A stretch of 41,252 nucleotides of DNA, taken from Deltaproteobacteria bacterium. Its GTDB lineage: Bacteria > Myxococcota_A > Polyangia > Polyangiales > JADJMO01. Below, piece after piece: positions 1 through 8,852 of the stretch (its first letter is position 1; each line of letters starts with the position of its first letter). The translations under genes and the position numbers were made by a program. The notes under the pieces are model-generated. The model saw only the letters and a list, made by a program, of their open reading frames with translations, ran no database searches and was not told the DNA's origin. The DNA is taken from NCBI GenBank assembly GCA_022843175.1, contig JALHOE010000066.1, positions 1-41,252 on the forward strand. Direction: 5' to 3'.

Positions 1-2319
1 CTCGGGGACCGGGTCGGTGGCCGCGGCGCGGAGCAAGCGCTCGGCGGCGGCGAAGTCGCCACGCAGCCGCGCGACGTCGACGCGCAGCACGCGCAGGAAA
101 TCGGAGTCGCGCATCGGGGCGTCGCCGTGCTTCTCGATACCCTCGAGCGCGCGCTCGGCGGTGGCGGCATCTCCGCGACGGAGCGCGCGATCGGCGATCC
201 ACAGCCACGCCGCCGCCGCCTCCGCGGCGCTGCCGGCGCCCTCCCAGTGGTGTGCGATCAGCTGCAGCGCCTCGTACGAGGGACGGCCGGCGGTGGCCTT
301 GACCAGCGACTCGGCGATGCGGCGGTGGAGGGCCGACAGCCGCACCGGGGACAGATCGCGGAGCAGCACGTCGCGCAGGCTCGCGTGGGTGAACGTGTAG
401 CTCGGCCGAGGGGCGGGGACGTCCTCGAGGACGCGCTTTCGGAGCAGCTGGTCGAGCGTGGCGAGCATGTCGTCGCCGAGCGAGGTCGTGAGCTGCAGGA
501 CGTCGTGCCGCGCGACGTTGCCGATGATCGCCGCCTCGATCGCGAGCGCGCGCTCGCCCTCGGTCAGCGCGCGCAGCTTGCCGTCGACGACCGCCTGCAC
601 CGTGGCCGGCAGGTCGGCGGCGTGCTTGCCGTCGAAGACCCAGCCCTCGTCCTCGCGCCGGAGCGCCCCGGCCTCGGACGCGGCGGACACCAGCTCACGG
701 AGCACGAACGGATTGCCGCCGGCGCGCTCGAGGTAGCGCAGCAGGTCGGGCGGCGGCGCGCGCACGCCGAGCATCGAGCCGACGGCCGAGGCCACCGCGG
801 ATCGCGAGAGGGGCGTGACCTCGATCCGGGTCGTCGTGCGCCGCGCCGCGAGACGCGACACCAGCCGGCCGACGGCGACCGAGTACTCGCCGTCTCCGAG
901 CACCAAGAGGAGCGCCACGGGCGCGTCGGCGTCGACGTCGGCGAACGCGCCGAGCGTGCGGCAGGCGTCCTCGTCGGCCAGGTGCGCGTCGTCGATCGCG
1001 AGCAGGACCGGCGCGAGCCGCGACGTCTGTCGGAGGAGCACGCGCAGCGCGATCTCGAGGCGATGCTGGGGCGAGGCGCCGCTGATCGGCTCGACGGTGG
1101 AGGGGACCGGCTCCTCGTCGTCGACGACGCGCTCGCGTGCCGCCGCTGCGCCACCGGCGAACGCCGCGGTGACCGCGTCGCGACCGAGCGTCTCGTCGAT
1201 CGACGCCGAGAGATCGTGCAGGACGGAGTCGACGAGCTCGGGGCGTTGCGCGCCGGCGGTGGCAGTGACGAAGCCGCGCCCCTGCGCGCGCCGCACGATC
1301 TCCGCGAGGAGCCGGGTCTTGCCGGTGCCCATCGCGCCGTCGACGAGGAGCACGCGCGCGCCCTCTCCGTTGGCCACCTCGCCGAGCACGCGTCGCGCAC
1401 GCTCCAGCGCGACCGTCCGTTCCTCGAGGGCAGGGGACGCGAGCCTTCGTCGTGCGGTCTGGGTGCGGGTCTCGCTCTCGCCCCGCAGCCGCCGGGCGAC
1501 CTCCGCCGCGAACGCGGGGCGATCGCGGGGATCCTTGGCGAGCAGCTCGCTCGCGAGCGTCGAGAGCGGCTCCGGCACCTTTGGATCGCGGACCCGAGCC
1601 TCGATCGGGAGCTCGTGCAGCGTCGCGTGGGCGATCTCGAGCATGCCCACGCCGTCGCAGGGGAACGCGCCGGTGAGCGTCTCGTAGAGGAGCACGCCGA
1701 GCGCGTAGAGATCGCTGCGCGGCGTCGCTTCCTCGCCGCGAATCTGCTCTGGGGAGAGCGACCGCAGGCGGGCGTCGCTCGCCACGTCCTGCGTCAACGA
1801 GAGGTTCGTGGCGTCGGGATCGACGAGCGCGTCGACGGGCTTGGCCACGCCGACGTCGATGATCACCGCGTGCCCGTCGCGGTTGACGACCACGGTCTCG
1901 GCGCGCAGATCGCGGTGGATCAGCCCGGCGTCGTGCATCGCGCCGAGCGCGTCCGCGACGTCGGCGAGGAGCGCGGCGATCGCGCCGTATCGCGCCGCGG
2001 CGGGGCCGGGGCCGGTGCGGATCGCGGCGGCCGAGGCGCGGAGCCCGGCCCCCTCGACGAGCTCCATCGTGACCCACGGTCGCTCCTCGTGGAGACCGCA
2101 GTCGCGGAACGACGCGAGGCGCGGGTGCCGAACGCGACGCGCGACGTGCAGCTCGCGCTCGACCCGTCGCGGATCGAGCGACGCGTGGAGCCACTTGAGC
2201 GCCAGCCGCTCGCCGTCGGCGTCGCGGACCTCGAAGACATCGCTCGTGCGACCGCGCCCGAGGTGACCCACCACCTCGAAGGCGCCGATCCGCCGCGGCA
2301 ATCCTTGCGTCGCGCTCAT
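1..2319 (-). CDS. Ser/Thr protein kinase fused to AAA/STAND-type ATPase (partial, C-terminus outside window)
   Basis: 773 residues are visible from ATG 2319 to the window edge, where the frame is still open. The N-terminal kinase domain (about residues 10-270) has a glycine loop (GHLGRGRTSDVF), the invariant Lys in LALKW and the HRD motif at 135-137. The catalytic loop is atypical: HRDLRAET has Arg139 and Thr142 where Lys and the Mg-binding Asn are usual, and DFG is DVG at 155-157. An ATPase module follows, with a P-loop GAMGTGKT at 328-335 and a Walker B-like AIDDAH near 441, then an alpha-helical region that may be TPR-like. Such kinase-ATPase fusions (PknK/large-ATP-binding-regulator style) are common in myxobacteria and act as cytoplasmic signalling proteins. 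It is the last visible member of a leftward gene run, 39 bp after the lipoprotein gene. The substituted loop leaves it open whether the kinase is active. Confidence 0.9.
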   Translation of the reverse strand, partial: MSATQGLPRRIGAFEVVGHLGRGRTSDVFEVRDADGERLALKWLHASLDPRRVERELHVARRVRHPRLASFRDCGLHEERPWVTMELVEGAGLRASAAAIRTGPGPAAARYGAIAALLADVADALGAMHDAGLIHRDLRAETVVVNRDGHAVIIDVGVAKPVDALVDPDATNLSLTQDVASDARLRSLSPEQIRGEEATPRSDLYALGVLLYETLTGAFPCDGVGMLEIAHATLHELPIEARVRDPKVPEPLSTLASELLAKDPRDRPAFAAEVARRLRGESETRTQTARRRLASPALEERTVALERARRVLGEVANGEGARVLLVDGAMGTGKTRLLAEIVRRAQGRGFVTATAGAQRPELVDSVLHDLSASIDETLGRDAVTAAFAGGAAAARERVVDDEEPVPSTVEPISGASPQHRLEIALRVLLRQTSRLAPVLLAIDDAHLADEDACRTLGAFADVDADAPVALLLVLGDGEYSVAVGRLVSRLAARRTTTRIEVTPLSRSAVASAVGSMLGVRAPPPDLLRYLERAGGNPFVLRELVSAASEAGALRREDEGWVFDGKHAADLPATVQAVVDGKLRALTEGERALAIEAAIIGNVARHDVLQLTTSLGDDMLATLDQLLRKRVLEDVPAPRPSYTFTHASLRDVLLRDLSPVRLSALHRRIAESLVKATAGRPSYEALQLIAHHWEGAGSAAEAAAAWLWIADRALRRGDAATAERALEGIEKHGDAPMRDSDFLRVLRVDVARLRGDFAAAERLLRAAATDPVPE

Positions 2320-2358
2320 CCTCCCGGTGGCCAACCTTATCCAGATCGGCGGTTCTCG

Positions 2359-3240
2359 TCAGCGGACGGGGAGCGGCGTCCCTGCCTCGCCGACGAACAC
2401 TCGCTGCACCGACGGGCCGATCAGGTTGCTCACATACATCCACCCCTCTCCGAAGGGAGCGGGCGCGAAGGCGCCGTTGGCGACCAGCTTGAACTTGGCG
2501 CCCGGGGCGACCAGCGTGGTCTTTCCCCCGCTTGCGCGGAGTATGCCGAGACCGTTGGCCACGAGGTAGAGGTCGCCCGATGCGCCCACGGCGAGGCCGT
2601 CGACGTTCTCGACCCCGTCGACGGCCACCTTCGGCGCGTCGTACGTGCCGTCTGCGCGCCGGGCGAGCGCGAGCACCTGCTTGTTCTTCCACGACGCGAC
2701 GAACAGGGTGTTGCCGTCCTTCGAGAACGCGAGGCCGTTGGGATAGACGATCGCGTCGGTCACCAGCGTGGCCCCGCTGCCGTCGGCGCTCGCGCGGTAC
2801 ACCTTGTCGTCGGCGCTGTCGCTGAAGACGATCGAGCCGTCCCTCGCGATCGCGACGAAGTTCGTCAGCTTGAAGGCACCGCGCACCAGTACGGAGCGCC
2901 GACCGTCGGGCGCGACGTCGAAGATGACTCCGGCGTCGCCGTCCTTCCCGCACACCAGCAGGTGGCCGTCGGGCCGCGCCGCGATGCCGAGCACCCCGGG
3001 GACGTCGGCCCACTTGCTGACGGTGCCGTCGGGCAGCACGACGTGGATCGCCCCGTCGGACCCGACGTAGAGCTTCTTGCCGTCGGGCGCGAACGCGATG
3101 CCCTCGGTGGCGCGCAGCTCGGCGAAGTCCTCGACGTCGCCCACGGCCGGAGCGCGCGCGTCGACGACCGCGGCGGGCCCGGCATCCTCGGAGGCCGAGC
3201 AGGAGAGGAGCAAGCAGACAAGGAGCGCGCGTCGAAGCAT
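2359..3240 (-). CDS. SMP-30/NHL-type beta-propeller lipoprotein
   Basis: 293 residues, ATG start. The N-terminus MLRRALLVCLLLSC is a lipoprotein signal peptide with an LLSC lipobox, so the protein should be anchored in a membrane and face the periplasm or exterior. The rest is a run of beta-propeller blades with repeated F-PDG-LYV, ARPDGHLLV, ARDGSIVF, PNGLAFSKDGNTLFV and ASGDLYLV motifs, typical of the SMP-30/gluconolactonase/LRE-like and NHL superfamily. Enzymes of this family hydrolyse lactones or phosphoesters, but many members only bind ligands; I cannot assign a substrate. It lies 25 bp downstream of one kinase gene and 39 bp upstream of another on the same strand, suggesting co-transcription and perhaps a surface sensor or effector linked to kinase signalling (inference). 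Confidence 0.85.
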   Translation of the reverse strand: MLRRALLVCLLLSCSASEDAGPAAVVDARAPAVGDVEDFAELRATEGIAFAPDGKKLYVGSDGAIHVVLPDGTVSKWADVPGVLGIAARPDGHLLVCGKDGDAGVIFDVAPDGRRSVLVRGAFKLTNFVAIARDGSIVFSDSADDKVYRASADGSGATLVTDAIVYPNGLAFSKDGNTLFVASWKNKQVLALARRADGTYDAPKVAVDGVENVDGLAVGASGDLYLVANGLGILRASGGKTTLVAPGAKFKLVANGAFAPAPFGEGWMYVSNLIGPSVQRVFVGEAGTPLPVR

Positions 3241-3265
3241 GGGCTTCGACTAGAGCACGGCGGTG

Positions 3266-4864
3266 CTACCGAGGCACTCCGATCGGGTGCGAGTCTCCCG
3301 GCGCGGCCGCCAGGTGTCGGGTGATCCCGAGCGCGTACAGCACGGGATCGATGACGTCGCGCGGCGCCATGCTGGCATCGAGGAGCTGGGTATAGGTGAG
3401 GTCGAACTCGAGCGCGGCGTCGAGCGCGGCGCGCTCGGATGCCGAGAGCCCGAACCGCGCCGGCGCACCCGCCGGGTGGAGCTTGATCGGCCGGTCGCCG
3501 AGGCGCTCGAGGGTCGCGCGCATGCGGGTTCGAAAGGCGGGCTGCGCCCGCAGCCGTCGGGTGCAGGTGAGGATCGCGTCGAGCGGCTCCACGCGGATCG
3601 CCGTGGCCCCGAGCGTGTCGCGCAGGCGGTCGTCGATGTAGAAGCGATACGAGGCCTCGGGCGGGAGCTGGGTGATCCGCGCCAGCGTGCCGACGATCGG
3701 ATCGTCGGCGGCGGCGGGGGTGCGGCGGATCGGCGCGCCGTTGAGGAACTCGACGATCTCGCGGGTGTCGCCGTGCGCGACGACGAGCGTGCCGTCGAGA
3801 TCGCGCGCGAGCACGTGCACGAGGAGGTGGGGGAGCGGCGTCTCGGCGAAGGTGCCGCGCGCGTCGGGAGCCCGTGAGGCCAGCAGGACCCCGCTCGAGA
3901 TCGCCGGGGTCGCGTCGGAGAGGCCGTCGTCGTCGTCCGGGGTCGGCGGGACCGAGATGCGCGCCTCTTCGCGCAGGCGCAGCGCGCGAAGGGCGTCGCG
4001 CATCGCGAGCGCACTCGGCCAGCGATCGTCGCGCTGGAACGAGAGCGCCCGCTCGACGACGGCGGCGACGTCGGGCGGGAGCGACTCGTCCTCGATCCGT
4101 GGCGCCGCCTGCGTGGCGGCGAGGAACAACGACTCGTCGTGGGTGCGGCCGCGATGCAGCCGGAGTCCGAGCAAGATCGTGTAGAGCACCGCGCCGACGC
4201 CGAAGACGTCGGTGCGCGGATCCTCCTCGCCGATGCCTCCCGCTTGCTCGGGCGCCATGAACGACGGCGTTCCGAGCGTGAGCTCCGGCACCGCGCCGAT
4301 CGCGTCGCAGCGGGCGATGCCGAAGTCGACGACCCGGATCGCGCGCCCCGGCGCCCACAGCAGGTTCGCCGTCTTCATGTCGCGGTGGAGGATCCCCGCG
4401 GCGTGACAGCTGGCGAGGAAGTCGAGCGTCTCCTCCGCGATGCGCAGCGACGGCACGAGCGGGAGCTTGCCGCCGAGGCGCCGGCGGACCGTCTCGAGGT
4501 TTTCGCCCTCGACGAGCTCCATCAACAACACCGCGTCGTTGTCCTCGCTGCTCGTGCCGGCGACCTCGATCGGTACGCGCGCCGGATGGACGACGCGCGA
4601 CGCGAGCTCCTTCTCGCGGAAGAAGCGCTCGCGAACGCGCGCGTCGGCGCCGATCTCGCGATCGAGGATCTTGATCGCGAGCTTTCGTCCCTCGTCGGTG
4701 GTCGCCGCGTAGACGCGCGCCATGCCGCCGGTGCCGGCGAGCGCGTCGATGCGAACCGCGCTCCTTCGGCCGGTCTCGATGCACGTGACCTCGAGCGACG
4801 TGCCGATCCGGCGGTCCGGACGCGACATGCTCGGGCCATCGCTCGGACGTACAGCTGCGCCCAT
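3266..4864 (-). CDS. Ser/Thr protein kinase with C-terminal DUF4388-like domain
   Basis: 532 residues from ATG 4864; an in-frame ATG at 4828 (MSRPDRRIG) gives 520 and is equally plausible, and neither has a clear Shine-Dalgarno. The kinase domain is complete and canonical: GTGGMARVY glycine loop, LAIKIL lysine, HRDMKTANLL catalytic loop, VVDFGIAR and a GTPSFMAPEQ activation segment. The C-terminal third (DLDGTLVVAHGDTREIVEFLNGAPIRRT and following) resembles the DUF4388/PATAN effector domain often found in myxobacterial kinases and response regulators. No transmembrane segment is visible, so it is probably cytoplasmic. It lies between a secreted-protein gene and a lipoprotein gene in a compact leftward run. 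Unlike the kinase at 1-2319 it has all catalytic residues, so the two could form an active/degenerate pair (inference). Confidence 0.88.
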   Translation of the reverse strand: MGAAVRPSDGPSMSRPDRRIGTSLEVTCIETGRRSAVRIDALAGTGGMARVYAATTDEGRKLAIKILDREIGADARVRERFFREKELASRVVHPARVPIEVAGTSSEDNDAVLLMELVEGENLETVRRRLGGKLPLVPSLRIAEETLDFLASCHAAGILHRDMKTANLLWAPGRAIRVVDFGIARCDAIGAVPELTLGTPSFMAPEQAGGIGEEDPRTDVFGVGAVLYTILLGLRLHRGRTHDESLFLAATQAAPRIEDESLPPDVAAVVERALSFQRDDRWPSALAMRDALRALRLREEARISVPPTPDDDDGLSDATPAISSGVLLASRAPDARGTFAETPLPHLLVHVLARDLDGTLVVAHGDTREIVEFLNGAPIRRTPAAADDPIVGTLARITQLPPEASYRFYIDDRLRDTLGATAIRVEPLDAILTCTRRLRAQPAFRTRMRATLERLGDRPIKLHPAGAPARFGLSASERAALDAALEFDLTYTQLLDASMAPRDVIDPVLYALGITRHLAAAPGDSHPIGVPR

Positions 4865-4920
4865 CGGAGCGAACGTGCTTAACCCGTGCGGCGGCGCGGA
4901 GCCAGCGCCGGACCATTGGT

Positions 4921-5574
4921 TCACCGCGTCAACGTCTCGGTGCCGAGCCCCGCGGACGCCGCGTTGGGGTCCATCCAGTCGCCGACGAGCGAGGTTCCAT
5001 TCGGTCCGATTCGATAGAACGCGGCTCCGACGCTGTGCGACGGAAAGCCGGCGATGAGCAGCGAACCGCTGCGAATTCCCCAGCCGACCGAGGTCTGCGT
5101 GCCGCGCGTCCACGTGACGCGGTGCAGTAATCCGTACGGAAGGGTCGACACCGACGACTCGTAGCTCACGCCATCGGCGCCCATGCCCTTCGCGCGGAAG
5201 GGTGCGTCGAGGCTCGTGTCCGCGGACTCCTCGCGAAACACCGCCGGTGCTTGATCGGCGCTCCACAGCCCCTGCACACCACCGCTTTGTTGCCACACCG
5301 CAACCGTTACGTCCCTTCCGAGCCCCCAACCGCACGCGAGGACGTCCCGCACGCGGAGACAGAGCGCCCGGAACACGCCGCTCGGCATGTCGAAGGTGAT
5401 CTCGTAGCGGTCGCCCGGCAGCCGCGCGATGGTACCGCGCCCGCGGTAGGTGCTGCCGTCGGGATGGGTGCCGACGGCCTCGTACACGCCGACGATCTCG
5501 ACCGCGCTCTCGCGCTTGGGCGGCACGAACGCCATCGTCGCGACGGCGAGCGAGAGGACCGAGAGCCGCCGCAT
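4921..5574 (-). CDS. Putative secreted protein of unknown function
   Basis: 217 residues from ATG 5574. The N-terminus (MRRLSVLSLAVATMAFVPP) reads as a short Sec signal peptide. The mature part is beta-rich with repeated G-Y/W-aromatic patterns (GVYEAVGTHPDGSTYRGRG, YEITFDMPSGVFRALCLRV, ACGWGLG, VGWGIRSG, GDWMD), like small secreted beta-barrel or lipocalin-like proteins in which an extract-versus-control value is compared, but I do not recognise a named family. It starts 11 bp after the AsmA-like gene ends and ends 56 bp before the kinase start, so it is probably co-transcribed with both. A longer upstream extension of this frame is open but is antisense-like, arginine-rich noise. Confidence 0.72.
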   Translation of the reverse strand: MRRLSVLSLAVATMAFVPPKRESAVEIVGVYEAVGTHPDGSTYRGRGTIARLPGDRYEITFDMPSGVFRALCLRVRDVLACGWGLGRDVTVAVWQQSGGVQGLWSADQAPAVFREESADTSLDAPFRAKGMGADGVSYESSVSTLPYGLLHRVTWTRGTQTSVGWGIRSGSLLIAGFPSHSVGAAFYRIGPNGTSLVGDWMDPNAASAGLGTETLTR

Positions 5575-5585
5575 CCCGGTGGAGA

Positions 5586-7430
5586 CTACTTGTTCTTCGG
5601 CCCTCCGCCGACCGCGCCGCGCGGTCCGAGGTGGATGGTGAGCGCGAGCGGGCCGTAGGAGAGCGTGACGTGCCCCTCGTTCTTGCGGTTCACCATGGCG
5701 AGCCGCCCGTCGACGTCGATCGCTCCGCCGTCGCCGGTGAGCGCCTCGACGGCGACGCCGGGGCCGACGTGAAGCTTGCCGTGGAGACGGAGATTCTCCA
5801 TCGCGAGCGGCTCGCGCGCCCACGCCGGGATGCCCTGCTTCTGCGTCGCGAGGAAGACGATGGGCCGCGCGTCGCGTGCGTGCGCCGAGAGATCGCCGGC
5901 GAACATCGGCTTCTGCGCGGCGTCGAGCGTGCCGTGGCGGAGCTCGACGCGGCCCCACCACGCGGGCGGCGGCGCCGTCGTGAGCCCGACCAGGTTCGCG
6001 TCGCGCACGTCGACATACGCGCGCGGCACCGAGCCGGTCATCGTCGAGAGATCGAGTCGCTCGACCTCGAGGCCGACCGCGACGCGGGCGGCGAACGCCG
6101 TGGACGAGCTCGCCGCGGCGAGCCTCGGTGCGTCGAACGAGATCGTGCCCTTGAGCAGCGACTCGGCCACCGAGAGGTCGACGTGCGCCTTGAGATACGC
6201 CGCGCCACCCTGCAGCTTCACCTGCTCGCCGAAGAGCCCGGTGAGCATGCGGGTGTTGGTCATCGTCGCGCGGGGCACGTCGAGCGTGGCGAGCACGTCG
6301 TCGAAGGGCTTGCGCGCGAGGTCGAGCGAGCGCGTGACCACGAGCAGATCGATCCGCTCGCTCTCGATCGGATACGACTCCGCCCACCGCCGTACGAGGC
6401 GGAGGTCGTGCGCGAGGACGCGAACGCTCGCCACGCCCTTGGCGACGCGGAGGTCGACGTCGCTGTCGACCCACGCGCTGAACGGTGGGTGTCGCACCAG
6501 CGCGCGTTGGCTCTTGAACGTGAGCCAAGTGCCGTCGCGGAGCACCCCCGCGACGACGTGCACCTCGCTCTCGGCCGAGCCGCCGCCGCCGGTGAGGTGT
6601 GTCCCGGTTCCGGGAGCGAGCCACTTCTGCACGAAGCCGAGCTCGTCGACGACGCTCGCCAGCTTCGCGTGGACGTCCATGTGGCGGAACATCTCGCCCC
6701 CGTCGAGCGCGCGCGGATCGTGCCGGGCGATCCGCGCCTCGAGGCTGCCACGGAGCTCGCGACCGAACGGACGGTTGGCGAGCGTGAGCACCCCCTCGGT
6801 CACCTCGATGCGCGAGGGTCGGAGCTCGAACTCCTGCGTTGGCTTCAGGAAGAACCCGCCCGTGGCGCGCGCGCGGCCCGCAAAGCGATAGGTGTCGATC
6901 CAGAGCTCGCGGAGGTCGATCTCGGCGTTCTGCAGATCGATCGTCCAGTATTTGTCGAGCTCGGGCGGCTCGCGCGGCTCGGTCTTCGCGAGCGGCGGCC
7001 CGTCGAAGCCCGGAATGGTCGCCATGCCCTGCATCGAGCTCTCGCGGACGTCCTCGGGGTGCATCCGCGGGCGGACGCGCACCGAGGCGTTGGAGAGGCG
7101 CGGCCCGCGAAACCGCAAGATCTTCTTGGCGAGCGGCAGGAGCTCCACCGTCGTGTCGACCTTGTCGATCGAGAGGTAGGTCTCGGCGACGCTGTCCTTG
7201 AAGCGGATCCGGAGCGCGCGGACGTGCACGCGCCCGGGGATGATCGACCACGCCGACCCGTACTCGAGCAGGAACTTCTCGGGCTTCTTGTTGGCGAAGT
7301 GCCGGAGGAGCGGGGTCGCGAGCACGACGTGGATCGCCACGAGGTAGACCGCGTACGCGGCGAGGAGCGCGACCACGGAGTAGCGCAGCCACTTCTTCAC
7401 CGTGGCGATGTCGACCTTTGGAGCACTCAC
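5586..7430 (-). CDS. AsmA/DUF748-like envelope protein with N-terminal anchor
   Basis: 614 residues from GTG 7430. One N-terminal membrane segment (about residues 15-36, RYSVVALLAAYAVYLVAIHVV) is followed by LLRHFANKKPEKFLLEYGSAWSIIPGRVHVRALRIRFKDS, a layout matching AsmA/DUF748/TamB-like proteins that hold long beta-sheet grooves in the periplasm and take part in outer-membrane lipid or protein traffic. The remainder alternates short beta-strands (VTEGVLTLANRPFGREL, VRVLAHDLRLVRRW, VDVRDANLVGLTT) as expected for that fold. It is the first gene of the leftward five-gene run and is divergent from greB, with only 50 bp between the starts. Family assignment rests on architecture, not on a diagnostic motif. 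Confidence 0.7.
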   Translation of the reverse strand: MSAPKVDIATVKKWLRYSVVALLAAYAVYLVAIHVVLATPLLRHFANKKPEKFLLEYGSAWSIIPGRVHVRALRIRFKDSVAETYLSIDKVDTTVELLPLAKKILRFRGPRLSNASVRVRPRMHPEDVRESSMQGMATIPGFDGPPLAKTEPREPPELDKYWTIDLQNAEIDLRELWIDTYRFAGRARATGGFFLKPTQEFELRPSRIEVTEGVLTLANRPFGRELRGSLEARIARHDPRALDGGEMFRHMDVHAKLASVVDELGFVQKWLAPGTGTHLTGGGGSAESEVHVVAGVLRDGTWLTFKSQRALVRHPPFSAWVDSDVDLRVAKGVASVRVLAHDLRLVRRWAESYPIESERIDLLVVTRSLDLARKPFDDVLATLDVPRATMTNTRMLTGLFGEQVKLQGGAAYLKAHVDLSVAESLLKGTISFDAPRLAAASSSTAFAARVAVGLEVERLDLSTMTGSVPRAYVDVRDANLVGLTTAPPPAWWGRVELRHGTLDAAQKPMFAGDLSAHARDARPIVFLATQKQGIPAWAREPLAMENLRLHGKLHVGPGVAVEALTGDGGAIDVDGRLAMVNRKNEGHVTLSYGPLALTIHLGPRGAVGGGPKNK

Positions 7431-7480
7431 CTCGTCCAGTCCGATGACAACCTCTACCCCGGCGTGGCATTCAGAACTGC

Positions 7481-8029
7481 ATGTCGAAGGCGTTCACCAG
7501 GGAAGCAGAGGGCGACAACGCCGACGACGCACCGGATGAGACCGCCGCCGCGACGCGCGGCACGCCGTACATCACGCTCGCGGGCTACCGCCGGCTGCAG
7601 CAGGAGCTCGAGCATCTCTGGCACGTCGAGCGCCCGCGGATCACCTCCGAGGTCGCGACCGCGGCGGCGCAGGGCGATCGCTCCGAGAACGCCGAGTACA
7701 TCTACGGCAAGAAGAAGCTCCGCGAGATCGACCGCCGCGTCCGCTTCCTCAGCAAGCGGCTCGACGTCGTGCAGGTCGTCGAGCCGTCCCCCGAGCAGGC
7801 GGGCAAGGTGTTCTTCGGCGCGTGGGTGACGATCGAGGACGAGGACGGCAGGGAGTCCACCTATCGCATCGTCGGCACCGACGAGCCGGACAGCGAGCGC
7901 GGCTACATCAGCGTCGAGTCGCCCGTCGCGCGCGCGCTCCTCGGCAAAAGCCAGGGCGACGTGGTGACGATTCAGCGACCGAAGGGGCCGACCGAGGTCA
8001 CCGTGGTGCGCGTCGAGTACCGCGAGTGA
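7481..8029 (+). CDS. greB: Transcript cleavage/elongation factor GreB
   Basis: 182 residues, ATG start. It acts in the secondary channel of RNA polymerase, stimulating cleavage of backtracked transcripts. The N-terminal coiled coil (about 30-100) carries the conserved loop AQGDRSENAEYIYGKKKLREIDRR with acidic tip residues Asp66 and Glu69; YIYGKKKLREIDRR is more GreB-like than GreA-like. The C-terminal FKBP-like domain has WVTIEDEDG, YRIVGTDE and SPVARALLGKSQGDVV. An extra hydrophilic stretch of about 28 residues precedes the usual start. It is divergent from the AsmA-like gene and ends 1 bp from the convergent hydrolase gene. Confidence 0.93.
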   Translation: MSKAFTREAEGDNADDAPDETAAATRGTPYITLAGYRRLQQELEHLWHVERPRITSEVATAAAQGDRSENAEYIYGKKKLREIDRRVRFLSKRLDVVQVVEPSPEQAGKVFFGAWVTIEDEDGRESTYRIVGTDEPDSERGYISVESPVARALLGKSQGDVVTIQRPKGPTEVTVVRVEYRE

Positions 8030-8030
8030 C

Positions 8031-8852
8031 TCACCACGCCGACGCGTGCTCGTTCAGCCACGTGCGCGCGAGGTGATAGTTGTCGTTCTGGGCGGGGTGG
8101 AAGTCCGGTCGCAGATAGTCGACGAACGCCCCGAGGAACTCGCCGTTGAGCAGGACGTTGTGCTTGCGCGCTTCGGCGAGCTCCTGCCGGGACATCGCGC
8201 GCTTGTCGCGCGGCTCCTGCTTCATGAGGTGACGGGTGCCGGCGAGCCAGAAGAACACGAAGAAGCCGGCGCCGGCGGCGAGCCCGGCGATGCGGAGCGC
8301 GTAGCTCGGGTTCACCTTCTTGAGCACGTCGAACGCGACGGCCTTGTGCTCGAGCTCCTCGCACGCGTGCCACATCAGCAGGTCGCGCATCGCGGGGTGG
8401 GCGTTGTTGGGGAGCACGTCGCGGGTGAGCGCGCGCTCGGCGAACATCGCGGTGAAGTGCTCGAGGGCGACGGTGACCGACAAGTTCAGCTCGGGCGGGC
8501 TGCGCTTCTCGATCGTCTCGAAGGCGAGCCGCTCGTACCACGAGAGGAACGACCGGAACTCGAGCCCGTGCGCCGCGAGCGCCTCGAAGAAGCGCTCGTG
8601 CTCCATGCCGTGCCGGACCTCCTGGCCCATGAACCGCTTCACGTCCTCGAGGAGCGCCGGGTCGTCGACCCGATCGAGGAAGTGGCGGACGCTGCGGATG
8701 AAGAAGCGCTCGCCCGCGGGGAAGAGGAGGTTGAGCGCGTTGGCGAGGTGTGACGCGCGCGCGTTGCCGAACAGCCAGTGGCGCGGCACGTCGCCGAAGG
8801 CGAAGCTCGGTTTTCGGACGCGAATTTCGGGGCGTGGTTCGCTGTTGACCAT
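8031..8852 (-). CDS. Predicted metal-dependent hydrolase, ferritin-like (PF10118 type)
   Basis: 273 residues from ATG 8852. All-helical protein with spaced Glu/His pairs suited to a dinuclear metal site: EVRHGMEHERFFEAL, ALEHFTAMFAER and HACEELEHKAVAFDV. This pattern and RFFIRSVRHF match the family annotated as predicted metal-dependent hydrolases (COG3687/PF10118). A hydrophobic stretch (AGLAAGAGFFVFFWLAG) may associate with membrane. Substrate unknown; relatives are often beside lipid genes. It is transcribed divergently from the TetR gene at 8885 with 32 bp between start codons, and both starts lie inside a perfect inverted repeat, so the TetR protein very probably controls it. Confidence 0.85.
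   Translation of the reverse strand: MVNSEPRPEIRVRKPSFAFGDVPRHWLFGNARASHLANALNLLFPAGERFFIRSVRHFLDRVDDPALLEDVKRFMGQEVRHGMEHERFFEALAAHGLEFRSFLSWYERLAFETIEKRSPPELNLSVTVALEHFTAMFAERALTRDVLPNNAHPAMRDLLMWHACEELEHKAVAFDVLKKVNPSYALRIAGLAAGAGFFVFFWLAGTRHLMKQEPRDKRAMSRQELAEARKHNVLLNGEFLGAFVDYLRPDFHPAQNDNYHLARTWLNEHASAW

Noticed and set aside
127-3324. Very long plus-strand open frame (over 1000 codons) opposite the kinase and lipoprotein genes
   Set aside because: Arg/Glu/His/Gly-rich, no domain, runs antisense across two well-supported genes; an artefact of high GC content.
4865-5335. Upstream extension of the canonical kinase to 5335
   Set aside because: It would overlap the secreted-protein gene and is Arg-rich and motif-free.
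5631-7829. Long plus-strand open frame opposite the AsmA-like gene and into greB
   Set aside because: Antisense composition only; it overlaps greB out of frame.
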